DNA of 64,000 nucleotides from Cloeon dipterum (lineage: Eukaryota; Arthropoda; Insecta; Ephemeroptera; Baetidae). Within the stretch, counting starts at the first letter, position 1. Every line of letters starts with the position of its first letter. Below the pieces are notes generated by a model. The model made no database searches. It had not been told where the DNA came from and saw only the letters and a program-made list of their open reading frames with translations. The translations under genes were made by a program, and so were the position numbers. Positions 32,556 to 44,585 of this stretch are shown piece by piece. Location of the stretch: NCBI RefSeq assembly GCF_949628265.1, contig NC_088790.1, forward strand, positions 2,050,545 through 2,114,544, given 5' to 3'.

Positions 32556-35514
32556 TGCTGATGAGTATTTTGATTTTTTTTTTCAAAGAGCCGTAATCAT
32601 ATGTTACTATTTTTGTGTGTTATATTTTTGTCGATTTGTAATTGGATGGCGTGATTTGATGTTTCGCCATGTCAAGTTGTGTACATGCCAAAAGTTCAAA
32701 TAAATATATTTTTATTAATACCCTTCAAAAATTACAAAAGTACATCTAATGGATTTAAATTTTATAGGATGAATCAAAAACTTATTGAATTAAAAAGTTG
32801 GATCCTCTTTGTGCTTTATTATTTTGGCATTTATTTTTTGTATCGCTCAGACGGTTAAATTGATTTTATGGTCTGCAGCGGTTCCTGCAATAGTTAGCGT
32901 AAACTTCGTTTGTAACCTTTAGATGTCACTTGTAACTCTATGATAAGCTTTTCTCCTTTACCCTGTATAATACACCTTCACTGACCGCTCACCTTCGCAC
33001 GCTTAAGGTCATGTCACATTTACCTCTCCGGCTGGGAGCAATATGTCGTGCGCATCTTTGACGCTTATTATAACTAATAGACCCGACGTACTTTCGGGGT
33101 AAGCATTGTTTAACTGTGATAGTTAATTATTTTTGTTCTCGACTCGCATTATATAATGCTCACAAATTTATTGTTTCTAAAAGACCTTTCCTTTGGGATT
33201 TTATTGTCAATATTTTATATGCAATATTTACAGTCTTAATTATGGATTAAATGCTACACTATAAAAAAGAGACAGATGTAATTCCATTTTCCGCCATTTT
33301 CCTTGGCTCGAACCCAGTATCCCACAGTCCTCTTCTGTTTGGCAATATGTTATTCCTCGATATTTTCCAAAAAATGATAATAATAATTAGCAGAAATGAT
33401 GTTTTACATTTTTACTGAACACATCTAATGATTCTTAAACATTTTCAAAAGTGTTTTCACAGTTCTACCCTAATTAAGTATTTAGTTTTTGACGGTTGCA
33501 TCAAATAAATGGAATATATAGATAATTTGGCATGGATGTTAAATTATTCTATAAAACGTCAACGCTATATAGTGTCGCTTGGAACAAATGACGGTGTTCT
33601 CATCATGCAGCCCATCTGAGTGAAAAATTAACAAATAATGCAAAATACAGAACAAACGAGCGTCGTTTAAAACGGGACATGCAGGTGTTATGAGAGTGCA
33701 AAGAGTCCCTTGTTTTTTTTTTTTTTTTTTTTTTAAATACGCAGGGTATACTTTCTCACCAATTATTTGCATGACTCATACATATAAATCGAGAAAAATG
33801 GCAGCATGTTGTATTGAGCCAAAAGAGGAGTCTTGGCGAATACCACTCGCCCGCAAGAGCCCGTATCAAACGTTCTTTGGCAGTAAACACTTCTCGACAG
33901 TCGACTCGCATCCACTCCAAATGATTACGCCGTGTAGGACATCATTGAGTATGCGTGGGCGCAATAAACATTTAACAAGAACTGTTCGTTCACAACATTT
34001 TTATGCTGTTAATTCACTATCGTTACAGTAGTGTGGAGGCTGCCAACAATATAATTCGCATGAAATCGAACCTTTTGCTCGTAGAACGATGTCAAAAGTT
34101 AAACCAATGTTGGATCTAATTAGATTACTGATTGATCGCCAGCATTAAAATATTATTAAGTCATCGCTGTGAAAACGAAAACACTCCAATTTGGAGTTCT
34201 CTCAGTGCGACATAATTACGAACAATATATTAATGTGATAATAATAATTAATTAATTCTTGTTTTCTCGCTTTCCTCAGAGCAGAAAAAGGTCTTCCATA
34301 AAATGCACAATATTACTCGTGTAAGAAAACTGGAATAAAAGAAAGTATGCAACTCGCGGCGTTTAAAAGCAGTGCCAGTTGCAACCTCATCACTTGACCG
34401 TGTGTTTCTCTCACAATCAGCAATCAGTATATATTCTCGCTTACATTTTTTATTCGTAGGCGAGTTTAAGACGAAATTTTTAATAACAAAAAATAATTTA
34501 TATTATGTTACGAAACGAAATATAAAAAATCATAAATTCACGCTTTGAGTGGCATATTTTTAGAATAGAAAAACCTCCTTGAGAGGCAATGGGATTCAAT
34601 CAAATCCATTCCAAATCCGCTCCAATAGCACCGCCGAGCGGATAAATAAATTTGTCCAATGTTACCAGAAATCTTAGAAACGAACTGCGAGACCTGAGCG
34701 AGCAAATAAGAAATGAATCCTGTCCAGTAAGGAGATGTAAATTGATAAAAGAAAGAAAAAGTCTGAAAAAATATGTAGGCTTTAAAATTAATACTTAGAT
34801 CTGAATCATGGTGCCTGAGTGGCCCAAGTGGCCGCAAAGGAGCTTGGACCCAATGTGGCCACCTGTTCGCCTCCCCGCACCGAGGTCTTTTAATTGAAAC
34901 GCCAGACATTTGTCCATAAAGTCGCTGGAAAGGTGCACAAACCAGCAAGTGGTGCGTTGGCGCCGGTGCGCCTCCAAGCCCGTTAAGAAATTTGAGCATT
35001 TCGAGTCACTAAACTAACCACTTTTTGCCATCTCTGACATTAGGTAGCCAGTATATTAGATCTCCGAACAGCTCAAATACTTCCCATTGCTTTGACACTC
35101 CTGAGAATGCCTTGACAATGCGAGCCAACGGGCTGGTTATAATTAATATACCACATTTTGCCATGAATTTAGATGCTATCAACAATTTTAAAATCACGTT
35201 GATTTTGAAGTATATAGCTAGTGGGCGTTTTGGTTTTAATGGGAATTTGTCACAAACAAAAAACTAGCTGGGTTTACAGCAATGAGGAAAACTTAATTGG
35301 TTAGCAAAATTTATACAAAGTGAGAGAATAAGTGGTTAGTTAATGGGGGAGGAAAATGCCAGGGAAGCTGATGTAAAAAAACATCTCCAGAGCAGAAAGG
35401 GGCTTAAATATAAATTTTCTCTTTTTAAGAAATTAGAAAGCCGCTTCAAGGGTTATTCAACTGAAATTTCAAAACTTTGAAATAGAACTAACGGTCCTCG
35501 ATTGCGCTAGAGTT
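32556..35514. other. intergenic region holding the inverted-duplication edge
   Basis: 34188-34380 is the reverse complement, with divergence, of parts of 39577-40040 (AAAGTATGCAACTCGCGGCGTTTAAA; GGAGTTCTCTCAGTGCGACATAATTACG). 34800-34988 is the minus-strand copy of the GC-rich repeat at 25677-25925. A poly-T run is at 33713-33734. ORFs at 33690-34031 and 34538-34999 have no recognisable family and look accidental. Confidence 0.5.
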
Positions 35515-37225
35515 TTAAGGGCGGATTTTGACTCCTGCCCACCTTTCGATCCAGACAAGGTATTTTGTGATTCTGGTGTAGCCATCAGGATCAGACGTTT
35601 CGCATCCTTCTGGTGGACCAAAGCTGGCGATTCCTACTTGGGTCTTCACTCCGTCATATTCAGTGATGGTAAGGGGGCTGCCAGAGTCTCCCTGCGATGG
35701 CACAAATTTGTAATTAAAAATTAGGGAAAAAACAAAGCACGTACATCGCAAATGCCAGATCCTTTAGGGCCGTACGCGCAAAGCATCGCGGCAGTGAAAT
35801 CATCGAGGTGTTTTCTGCATTCCATATTGTCCATGATGACGTTGGTGTACCTTTTAGCAGTGTGTTGGAGTCGGTGTCGTCTAAACAAGCAAATGGGATA
35901 GAAATTATTTTCTTGTAGACACTAAAGGGATTTTTGTTACTATTCGAGGTGAACCCCCAGCCAGAGATGGTAGCTGATGTTTTTCCTGCAAAGGTTTCTA
36001 ATTGTTTGGCCTGGGAGCGGGACGGAAGACGGACAACGGCAATGCCCTTGCCACGAACCTCTTCGTCCAGGTGAATAATGCAGATGTCGTTATAATCATT
36101 AATGGGGTTGTATCTAGGATGAATTGTGGCTTTGGTGGAATTTACAATTTGCTGGTTGGCTTCTTCAATGCCATAGTTGACAGTGGCAAGGAAGATCTCG
36201 AAAAATGTCGCTCTGAAATTATTTAAAGTTTGTTTAGTTTTATTATTTTGTGGTCATCTTTTACACACTCGTAGCAACAATGAGCGGCAGTCGCACTTTA
36301 TCCTTTTTAATAAGGGAATCACCACATCTACTATAGTTTTGACAGTGTTCAATCCAAATAAAAACCTCAAAGGGAAGAAATCCAGCGGGTGCGACGCGAC
36401 CACCGACGATGTGCGGTTTGAATCGACTGAAAAATTATCTTCTTATTACCAGCGCGCATCACAAATTAATTGTATAACAAACCGTGAGATTCCCTGATGG
36501 CGTTTCTGTACGATTGCATTTTTTGCCAGTCCAACGGCCTGAAAAGAAAATTTGTTAGTTTTGTTCAAACTTCAAATAATCTTGTTTGGATTCAAATAGC
36601 TCGTGAATTATTAGTGATTGTTTGTGTTAAATTAACTTTTATGTAGACAAAATAGACAATTTTTGTTTATAAATAGTTACAATGAGCACGAGCTGATAAT
36701 TCTCTTGAATTTGCTGTAATTGTAAATACATTTTCTTTAAAAATAAATTTCACTGATAAAGGGAGGACGCACAATTAGTCAGTACAAATTTTTGTTTTAC
36801 ATTTTGCAACATTTTCATGATGTTTGATATAAGCTGACAATTTTACAAAAGTAAGTTAATGATAAAGTCGAAATTTAAAAATCAATGAATTGTTAAAATA
36901 ATAGATTTTCTCAAAAAGTAGTAATCTGATTAAAAATCGAATGCAGGAATGTGAAGGCCATGTGATGGAATTTGAATATTGTCTTAGTAAGCTGACCTTT
37001 TGGCCGTTTCAAATTTTTAAGATTGAATCAATGTTCCAAATTGCCTTTACGGTAAGTTAGGCAAGGGAAGTGTATCAGCTTTCCGAATTTGAAAAGATTT
37101 TTGATCTAGCAAGCATAAACAGTCCTAAATGATATTCGTCTAATGAATTTTAAATATATAAATTTTAAATGTCATACTTGAGCCGCGAGGACAAAGACGA
37201 GGGTCAAGGCGATTACAGTCTTCAT
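35515..37225 (-). pseudogene. gene E: secreted S1 protease with two frameshifts
   Basis: Exons 37225-37178, 36538-36483, 36426-36269, 36212-35941, 35880-35745 and 35691-35515. It begins with signal peptide MKTVIALTLVFVLAAQ, then a pro-region and a clear IVGG start (KPHIVGGRVAPAG). Residues for the triad are encoded: TAAHCC, YNDICIIHLD and GDSGSP. Two breaks were found: one base missing before TAAHC (GTGCGACTGCC where paralogs have GTGCTGACTGC, near 36289), and a net two-base gain near 35855 in exon 5. Between and after them the family sequence resumes in another frame, so the breaks look recent. Sequencing error is the other explanation. The promoter has a TATA box (37268-37274). Confidence 0.78.
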
Positions 37226-37460
37226 TCCGGCGTTTGGAGTGATTTAACTAACCTGCTTTGCGTCTCATTTTATAGCAAATTTTACCTGCCAATAAAAACG
37301 TAGGTTTTTCTTGCGCACGAATTGTGTAGATACGCTAAACTAATACAAACAATATTTAATTTTTGATTACTTCCTCAATGCTTAAATTATCTTTATCTCG
37401 CTCGTGAGCAATTTTTGTGTATCTTTCTTATTCTTGTGCATAAATTTGTTGTTAGTATAT
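37226..37460 (-). promoter_or_regulatory. promoter and GATA-motif block upstream of gene E
   Basis: On the coding strand TATAAAA (37268-37274) lies about 45 bases before the ATG, followed by the family leader GTTAAATCACTCCAAACGCC. Farther up (about 37381-37450) is AAGAAAGATAC...GCTCACGAGCGAGATAAAGATAATTT, a block repeated upstream of H (53440-53500), I (56515-56575) and the relic exon at 62.0 kb. AGATAA is the GATA-factor core; gut expression is only an inference. Confidence 0.5.
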
Positions 37461-38066
37461 GATTTTTTTGTTACGTGTTTTCTGTTCATAAACTAAAAAT
37501 AATTGCTGTTCATTTTTTCGCGTCGAAGATAATGGCAGATAAAGAAGAGTGACCCTTTTTTGATAAACAGAGGGTCACATTTAATTCCTCAAAGGCCACT
37601 CTTTTTCCAAACATTTGGATAAGTAAATAAGGGTCGCAATTTTCGTTACCTCAAAATTAAAATCTTTCTCCAAATCATCTGTCAGTTTAAGAGCACATTA
37701 AATTTATTTATTTGTATTCATCAATGGTACAGGAAATTGAAGCTCCTTCAGAACAATCTAATCCTTTCTACTTTTGTCATGAATCTATAGATGTTATAGA
37801 GAGTTTGATAATCACGATGAATTTCAAGAAAGGGCGATTGCGTTTTTTTAGAAATTGGAAAGCCGCTGCAAGGGTTGGGTAAAAAATATCAAAAAAATTG
37901 AAATAAACAATTTGATTTCTTAATTAACGGTCCTCGATACAGCAAGAGTTTATTCCAAGTCTGCAAGGGTTGTTCAAAAGCAATTTCATAGGACTGAAAT
38001 ATAGAGACGAATATGTGATTTATTACTTAATGGTCCTCGATGGTTCCAGATTTTTAAAAAAAGGAT
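37461..38066. other. spacer with two 3'-flank relics
   Basis: 37855-37945 and 37960-38050 both look like S1-gene 3' flanks (GCTGCAAGGGTTG...AAATTTCA..., AACGGTCCTCGATACAGCAAGAG). Only one belongs to gene F; the other marks a copy deleted between E and F. Confidence 0.5.
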
Positions 38067-39435
38067 CTAGAGTCCAGCAACCCTTTTGATCCATTTAAGG
38101 TAATATGTGATTCTGACGTAGCCGTCAGGACGAAGCGATTCGCAGCCGCCAACCCCTGGGAGAGGACCAAAGCTAGCGATTCCGATTTGGGTCTTCACTC
38201 CGTCAGATTCGGTGATGGTGAGGGGGCCGCCAGAATCTCCCTGCGTTGCCAAAAATATGTAAATTAAAGTTATGAAGCAAAATAAAGCGAATAAGGCGTA
38301 CTTTGCATATACCAGATGCGTAAGCAACGTTGTTCGTGCAAATAAGAATCGTCGAATTAAAATTTGGATAGTACCGACTGCAGAAGGTAGTGTTCATGAT
38401 GATGACGTCAGTGTACCTCAACACAGTGTTACCGGTGTCCCCTAAAAAGGGGGGAATTAAAATTTGTCCTATCCTAAAGGGATTTTTGTTACTATTTTTG
38501 GTGCGTCCGTAGCCAGAGACGGTAGCTTTTTTTCCTGCGAAGGTCCTTTTGGCCTGGGAGCGAGACGGAAGACGGATGGTGGCGATGCCCTCGCCACAAA
38601 CCTCTTCGTCCAGGTGAATTATGCAGATATCGTGTTCATCAGTTACAATGTTGTAACTCTCGTGAATCGTGTATCTAGTGGCCATGCCATTCTTTCGGTT
38701 GGGTTCCTCGATATCATAGTTGATAGTTGCATGAAAGACAACGAAAAATGACGCTCTGAAATTATTAAAAGTTTGTCAAAAAATCTATTTTCTTGGTGGC
38801 CATCTCACGCACTCGTAGCAACAATGAGCAGCAGTCAGAACTTTATCTTCCTTAATCAGGGATCCACCACAGATTTTGTTCCTTCCGTCGCGTTGATACC
38901 AAATCAGAACCTGGAAGGGAAGGAGTCCAGGGGGTGCGACGCGTCCACGGATGATGTTGGCTACAAAAAAATTATATATAATTCATTGTACATAAAAATC
39001 ATTTGTTTAACAAACCGTGAGAGATGCCGTTTCTGTAGGATTGTATTTTGTGCCAGTCAGCGGCCTGAAAAGAATTTTTTTAAATTGTAAATTATGTGTG
39101 GAATCAAATGCCTCTCGAATTAAAATAACACTCTTGTGTTATATTATATTTTATGTAGATAAAAAACCCTATATTTGTTGTGAAATAACTGCGTTTATCA
39201 GCACGTGCCGATGATTCGCCTGAATTGGTTGGACATGTAAATATAGATTTCTAATTTCCTCAAAGAATCCTTTGATGAAATGCAAATTATTATTAATTAG
39301 TAAATAATAATATTAAAATAGATATGCTCAGGAGGCTTCAGGACTGGCTTGATGATTTTGGTGAAAACCTGAGATTTAATGGCATACCTGAGCCGCGACG
39401 ACAAGGACGAGGGTCAAGGCGAGGATCGTCTTCAT
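38067..39435 (-). CDS. gene F: secreted S1 serine protease, triad intact
   Basis: Exons 39435-39388, 39064-39016, 38960-38813, 38755-38493, 38441-38302 and 38240-38067 keep frame; 273 residues. Signal peptide MKTILALTLVLVVAAQ, short pro-region, mature start near NIIRGRVAPPG (residue 35 on), CGGSLIKED, His78 in TAAHCC, Asp124 in EHDICIIHLD, Ser219 in GDSGGP. Position 189 (chymotrypsin numbering) reads Gly (SGICKGDSGG), so trypsin-like cleavage after Arg/Lys is not expected. The residue before the mature N-terminus is Asn, not Arg or Lys, so the activation route is unclear. The only intact candidate active enzyme in this array; digestion or defence are possible roles. Confidence 0.85.
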
Positions 39436-40311
39436 GATGGCGTTAGAGTGATTTAACTAAATTGCCTTCCACGCCCTAGAACAATGGTGCATTTCATGTT
39501 ATTGCAATTTTTACTGGCCAATCAAATCGCATTTTTTCTCGCGCACGAGAAGCGTAGAAGTTCGCAAATAATGGCACTGCTTTAAAACGCCGCGGGTTGC
39601 ATACTTTCTTTTATTCCAGTTTTCCTGCTCGAGGAAATCGAGCATATTATAGAAGACCTATGCTTTTTTTCTGTTCTGAGAAAGCGAGAAAACAAGGAAA
39701 TAGAAAGTAATGTGTGCCAAGGAACTCGCCGAGAAGTGGGTCTTAGTGGCTCTTAGACGTCTACTTTGCAGTTTTCTGGCATCTTTAATCTGGTCACTCA
39801 ATTGAACTTTAAACTTGACGCACAGCAGTGGATTTGCGTATGTTTATTTTTTTATGAAATTGCAGTAAAAGTCAAGGCAAATTATATATTATCCTTTCAA
39901 ATGAAATACTCTAAAATTGTTTTTAGTAAAGGGATAATTTTTGTGAAAATAACAGGGACCACAAATTAATATCACATTAAAATATTGTTCGATACTCACA
40001 CGTAATTATGTGGCGCTGAGAGAACTCTAAATAGGAGCAATGAATCATTTAACTCAGACTCAACACAGGTTTAAATTTTGGAAATTCCTGATTCATATCC
40101 TATAAAATTGAAATCCATTAGAAGCAATTTTGTAACTGTTGAAGGGTATACTTATACTTTTCTCATTAAGTTATTTTCCCTTCTTATGGGATAGCCATCA
40201 GGCAGAATAAAAACATGCTTAACTGATGCCACGTCTAGTCAATTACCAATTGGACACTAGTAACACAAACACTGTCCACTGACATTACTGCAGCTCTCTT
40301 CAACTTCCAAG
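39436..40311. promoter_or_regulatory. shared divergent upstream region of genes F (-) and C (+)
   Basis: Near F: the leader GTTAAATCACTCTAACGCCATC and GGGCGTGGAAGGCAA, with no clear TATA box. Near C: the block shared with A, B and D (TTATGGGATAGCCATCAGGCAGAATAAA; ACTGCAGCTCTCTTCAACTTCCAAG). The middle (39577-40040) is an inverted copy of 34188-34380. Confidence 0.5.
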
Positions 40312-41007
40312 ATGCATCTTGCTGAATTAACCTACGGGGTGTAAGTAATAGATTTTATAGGTTTCAACTCAACAGTGTGTTAGAGCGGGGGCATTCCAGA
40401 GGGGGGAAGGTTAATTTTGATATTGGTCTTCCTTAATCGATAGGTTTTGGAAGCTTAATTAAATTTGGAGTTCATGATTCCAAATTCTAAATAATGATAA
40501 TTGCTTTTCCAACAAGTTTCTTGAGGTTGTAATTTTTTTCATTTTTGTTAGACGGAAGAGGGAGAGAAGAAACGTCGAAAATCGATGTCAACGTGCAGGT
40601 AAAATGTGACAATAGAACATTATTAACGCAGAATCCACTCATACGAAACGTTGTTTCAGTTTCTGCATCCGCTTCACACTCGTTGCCCTCCTGATAATTT
40701 TGCTGACCGCCACGACCATTACCATAATTTTCTTTTTGCTAGGCAGGGATGGTAAGTTAATTGGACGGCATGTTTATACATGCACGATATATCCTATATG
40801 AAATGTGCATTTGACAGAGATCGATCATGGAAAATGCAGCGATTCAGGTACAACGACTCAGAGCCCAATACCAACGCCGACAACTACAACCACAACAACA
40901 CCACCACCACCACCATCAACAACCACGCCAACACAACCAAAAACCACCACTACTCCACCACCATCAACAACCACCACCACACCACCAACAACAACAACCA
41001 CACCACC

Positions 41008-41039
<32 letters not shown>

Positions 41040-42063
41040 CATCAACCACCACACCACCAACAACAACCACCACCACACCACCACCAACATCATCAACCAC
41101 CGCACCACTACCAACAATAACCACCACCACACCACCACCAACAACAACCACACCACCACACCACCAACAACAACAACAACCATACCATCACCACCACCAC
41201 CAACATATATCATCTTGATTTCCGTTAACAACGGAGAGTGGTATTGTGGTGGATCACTCATTAAGAAAAATAGAGTGCTGACTGCTCGACAATGCTGCAT
41301 GGGGTGAGTTGGCCTGGCTGGCCAAAGAATATAGGAATTGACAAACTTTAATCATAATTTCAGAGCAAACATGTACACCATCTTCCTTGGTGGTAATGAC
41401 GAACCCAGCCGGCAGATTGGAACGTCCTTTAAATCCATTACGCATGATAATTTCGACCTATCAATATTGGACGACGGTATCTGCGTTATTCACCTGGACG
41501 CTCCAGTTTCTTGCAAGGGCGTCACAACCATCCGAATGCCATCTCGCTCTCAAAAATCGGAATCCTTTGAAAGATACAATGCTACCTTCTCTGCCTGGGA
41601 ACGAACCTCAAATGGTATCAAAAATCCCTTTGGTGTTTACCAGGGGACAAAATTTTAATTCCCAATTTGGTTTTTTAGATGACACCTCTAACACTCAGCC
41701 TATTCACACTGATGTCATCATCAAGGAAAAAACATTTTGCAAGCGGGTCTTCCCTGATGCGAGCACTAAAAGGACACTGCACATACGACACAAACGGATT
41801 TGGCATTTGCAATGTACGCTTTATCGTCACTTTTTTGCTCCTTAAAATTTATTTACAAATTTTGTCAACAGAGATGCGCTGGCTACCCGCTCACCATTAC
41901 TGAATCTGACGGAGTGGAGACCCAAATTGGAATCGCCAGCTTTGGTCCACCCCAAACTGTAGATGGCGATGGCTGTAAAACGTATTATCCTAAAGGCTTC
42001 GTCAGAGTCACAAAATACCTTTTCAAGATCGGAATGTATGCAGGACTTGATTTCCGCCTTTAA
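40312..42063 (+). pseudogene. gene C: membrane-anchored S1 pseudoprotease, two frameshifts
   Basis: Exons 40312-40338, 40552-40598, 40660-40751, 40818-41303, 41364-41614, 41679-41813 and 41872-42063 follow the A/B/D plan: MHLAELTYG, basic exon, membrane span (FTLVALLIILLTATTITIIFFLL), Thr/Pro stalk, S1 domain. The stalk frame and the protease frame do not match: exon 4 is 486 bases where the paralogs require one more, and the switch is within the ACC/ACA run near 41150-41165. Exon 6 lacks two bases (AGGACACTGCACAT for AGGACA..TTTGCACAT, near 41772). Triad positions are TARQCC, LDDGICVIHL and RCAGYP, so it was already catalytically dead. It could be a pseudogene or a misassembled low-complexity tract plus a real break. 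Confidence 0.75.
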
Positions 42064-43009
42064 AACTCTTTGCTGTTCCGAGGACCGTTATGTAATTTAT
42101 CAAATTATGCATCTTTCAAACGATCTTCTGACCATTTAATCTTCAGTACGTTTCTTTCAACATCATGATATGAGAAACGCCGCGTGCTTCACTTTTACTA
42201 CAGGGAGGAGCACCGACGAAAAATGCTTTGCTGCGACGTTGAAGGCTTATTCGTTTTGAAAATATTTTCAACGCTTTTATCCCTCTACAAATATTTATTG
42301 AGGCAAACAAGAAAATTCAGTTAACATATCAATAATATGTTATTTTTGAAAACCTTTTGAATTTCTTTTACTCTAACAAACTACAAAGCCCGGAAGAAAT
42401 TATATATACATTATCTTCTTATTTTCAAATTTTTACATTAAAATAGTCGTAATAATATTATTCACAGCTTAAAAAGTGGTAGAAGCTTTTGTTCTTATCA
42501 GAATTTGCAGATGCACTCGCCGATCGCGCTGCTGTGGTACTTTTTTGTTTTGCACAGCAGGAAGTGGAAATCGTGGCACGCGTGTCGAGAGGGCGCGTGC
42601 CTCATGTCGTAGCAGTAGCACACCGATTTCCAGCTTTTGGGTTGGCCATTGCGGGAGCACCATAAAATTCCGGGTCGATTTCAGAAAACTGGATTTTCTG
42701 ATTGTCCATGAACTTTGTTGTAGTTTTGCGTTCTAGGCAGCATGCAAATTATAAATAAAAAATTATCATATCAGAGAAAAAATACACTGACATCGGTTTA
42801 TGCACAACTATCAAAAAGATCAACAAATATTCCTCAAAAACAAGATAAAGATAAATTTTTCTCTGAGTAGATGACCTTAATTTCCATAATTGTTTTTGTT
42901 TTGCCTCCTTGCATTTATTCCGTTCGTGACGTTTGCGATAAAGTGAGATCAATTGAGATATATAAGAGCCTGGAAAGCATGATGCTAGTTAAATCACTTC
43001 AACGCCAAC
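42064..43009. other. spacer between C and G, with possible small Cys-rich reading frame
   Basis: On the minus strand 42498-42664 reads a Cys-rich stretch (WCSRNGQP, VCYCYD, RHACHDF, LLCKTK, ECICKF, stop). No start codon or splice acceptor fits upstream, so it is not called as a gene. The G promoter lies at the right end: TATATAAG (42958-42965) and AGTTAAATCACTTCAACGCCAAC before the ATG. CTAACAACTACAAAG-type 3' flank follows gene C. Confidence 0.4.
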
Positions 43010-44585
43010 ATGAAGACTGTCATCGCCTTGACCCTCATCCTTGTCGTCGCGGCTCAGGTACGTCATTTAATCTCAGATTTACTTGTCACCAACCTGCGAC
43101 TTCCTGAGCATCTGTATTTAAATTATTATGTTTCTAATTTAAAAATATAAATTTTACTTTTGAGGTTTTTCAAACTTTTACATTTCTGCATTTGATTTTC
43201 CTAAAGCATTTTTAATCCAAAACGTTTCAAGATCTCATAACAAATTAAAATTTTGTGAAATTGTAATCTTTTAGCAAACACTCTTTAAATGTAGCATAAA
43301 AACACCATTTGTACTGACTAATTGGTGCGTTCCACACTTGTTGGGCGATTTTTTATTACTGTCGGAGATATTATATTAAATGTCCAGCCAGTTCAGGCGA
43401 ATTATCGGCTCGTGGCAGCTAATAATCGCCGTTATTTCACAGCAAAAATAGTTTTTCGTATCTACGTAAGAAATAATTGAACACGTAAATGACTATGGGA
43501 GGCGTATTTTAATTCGAGAGGCATTTGATTCCACACATTTTTTTAAATTTAAACGAAAGTAATGGTTTCTTTCCAGGCCACTTACTGGAACAAAATAAGG
43601 CCAATACAACCATACAGAGACGCCATCAGGAAATTTCAAGGTTTGTTTCATATTTAATTTTTGACTCACATGAAGAAAATTTTTTTAGCCTACTTAATGA
43701 ATGGTCGAGAGGTCACACCCTCTGGCCCTGGACTTCTACCATTCCAGGTGCTTATTTCCAACAGAAGGAAGTTCTGTGTTGGATCCCTCATTAAGGAAGA
43801 TAAAGTGCTGACTGCTGCTCAATGCTGTTCCGGGTGAGTGAGATTTCAATTGAAAATAAAACTCGACAAACTTTGGACAAACTTATCAAAATTTCAGAGG
43901 ACGCTTTTTCCTTATTTTCCTTGGCGGAAACAACCTTCACACTGACGAACCAAGCCGGAGGCAGATTGTCTGGTCTACTAAAGCCACAATTCACGAGAGT
44001 TACAACCCATCTAGTTTTGAAAACGATATCTGCATTATTCACCTGGACTTCCCGGTTTCTGGCCAGGGCATTTCGCCAGTCCGTCTGCCGTCTTGTTGTC
44101 TGCTCTCAGAAACCTTCGCAGAACGCACTGCTACCGTCTCTGGCTGGGAATTCACCTCAGATGGTAACTAAGATCCCTCCAGTGATTTCCACTGGACCAA
44201 ATTTAATTCCCCACTCGCTTTACTAGGTGAATCATCCACTATCAAATCCCAGCTTGTTCGCAGAAATGTAACCGTCTTAGAAAATGGGGTATGCAGATTG
44301 GCATATCCAATTGATCCTAGCAAGACAATCTGCGCGAAAGGAATATCTGGCATATGCTATGTAAGCATTATTCGTTTTTTGCATTTTAAATATTAAATTT
44401 ACAAATTTTTCAAACAGGGAGACGTTGGCGGCCCCCTCACCATCACTGAATGTGACGGAGTGGAGACCCAAATTGGAATCGCCAGCTTTGGTCCTCACCC
44501 ACTGGATGGCGGCTGCAGATCTAATTATCCTGACGGCTACACCAGAATCACCGAATACATTGACTGGATCAAAAAGTTGACTTGA
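43010..44585 (+). CDS. gene G: secreted S1 protease homolog, inactive
   Basis: Exons 43010-43057, 43578-43640, 43690-43837, 43898-44164, 44226-44360 and 44419-44585, with inner borders accurate to a few bases; about 275 residues. Signal peptide MKTVIALTLILVVAAQ, pro-region (ATYWNKIRPIQPYRD), then AYLMNGREVTPSG in place of IVGG, and CVGSLIKED. Triad: TAAQCC (His57 to Gln), ENDICIIHLD (Asp102 kept), GDVGGP (Ser195 to Val). The frame is open from start to stop, so it is likely expressed as a serine protease homolog. In insects such homologs act as cofactors or pattern-recognition partners; which applies here is unknown. A TATA box lies about 45 bases upstream. Confidence 0.8.

Noticed and set aside
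33690-34031. 113-residue ORF after a poly-T run
   Set aside because: Starts in poly-Phe from poly-T; no recognisable domain or codon pattern.
34538-34999. 153-residue minus-strand ORF
   Set aside because: Covers a GC-rich dispersed repeat shared with 25677-25925; not conserved as a frame in the other copy.
36483-36538. Extra base in exon 2 of gene E as a third frameshift
   Set aside because: Exon 2 as read joins exon 3 in the frame that gives KPHIVGGRV, so the change is compensated at the junction.
40312-40340. GTAAGT at 40341 as the exon 1 donor of gene C
   Set aside because: It would shift the frame out of the membrane span; the GTGTAA donor two bases earlier keeps the 27-base exon seen in A, B and D.
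40858-41300. Long His/Gln/Asn and Val/Gly frames over the stalk of gene C
   Set aside because: Alternative-frame and antisense readings of the same triplet-rich tract.
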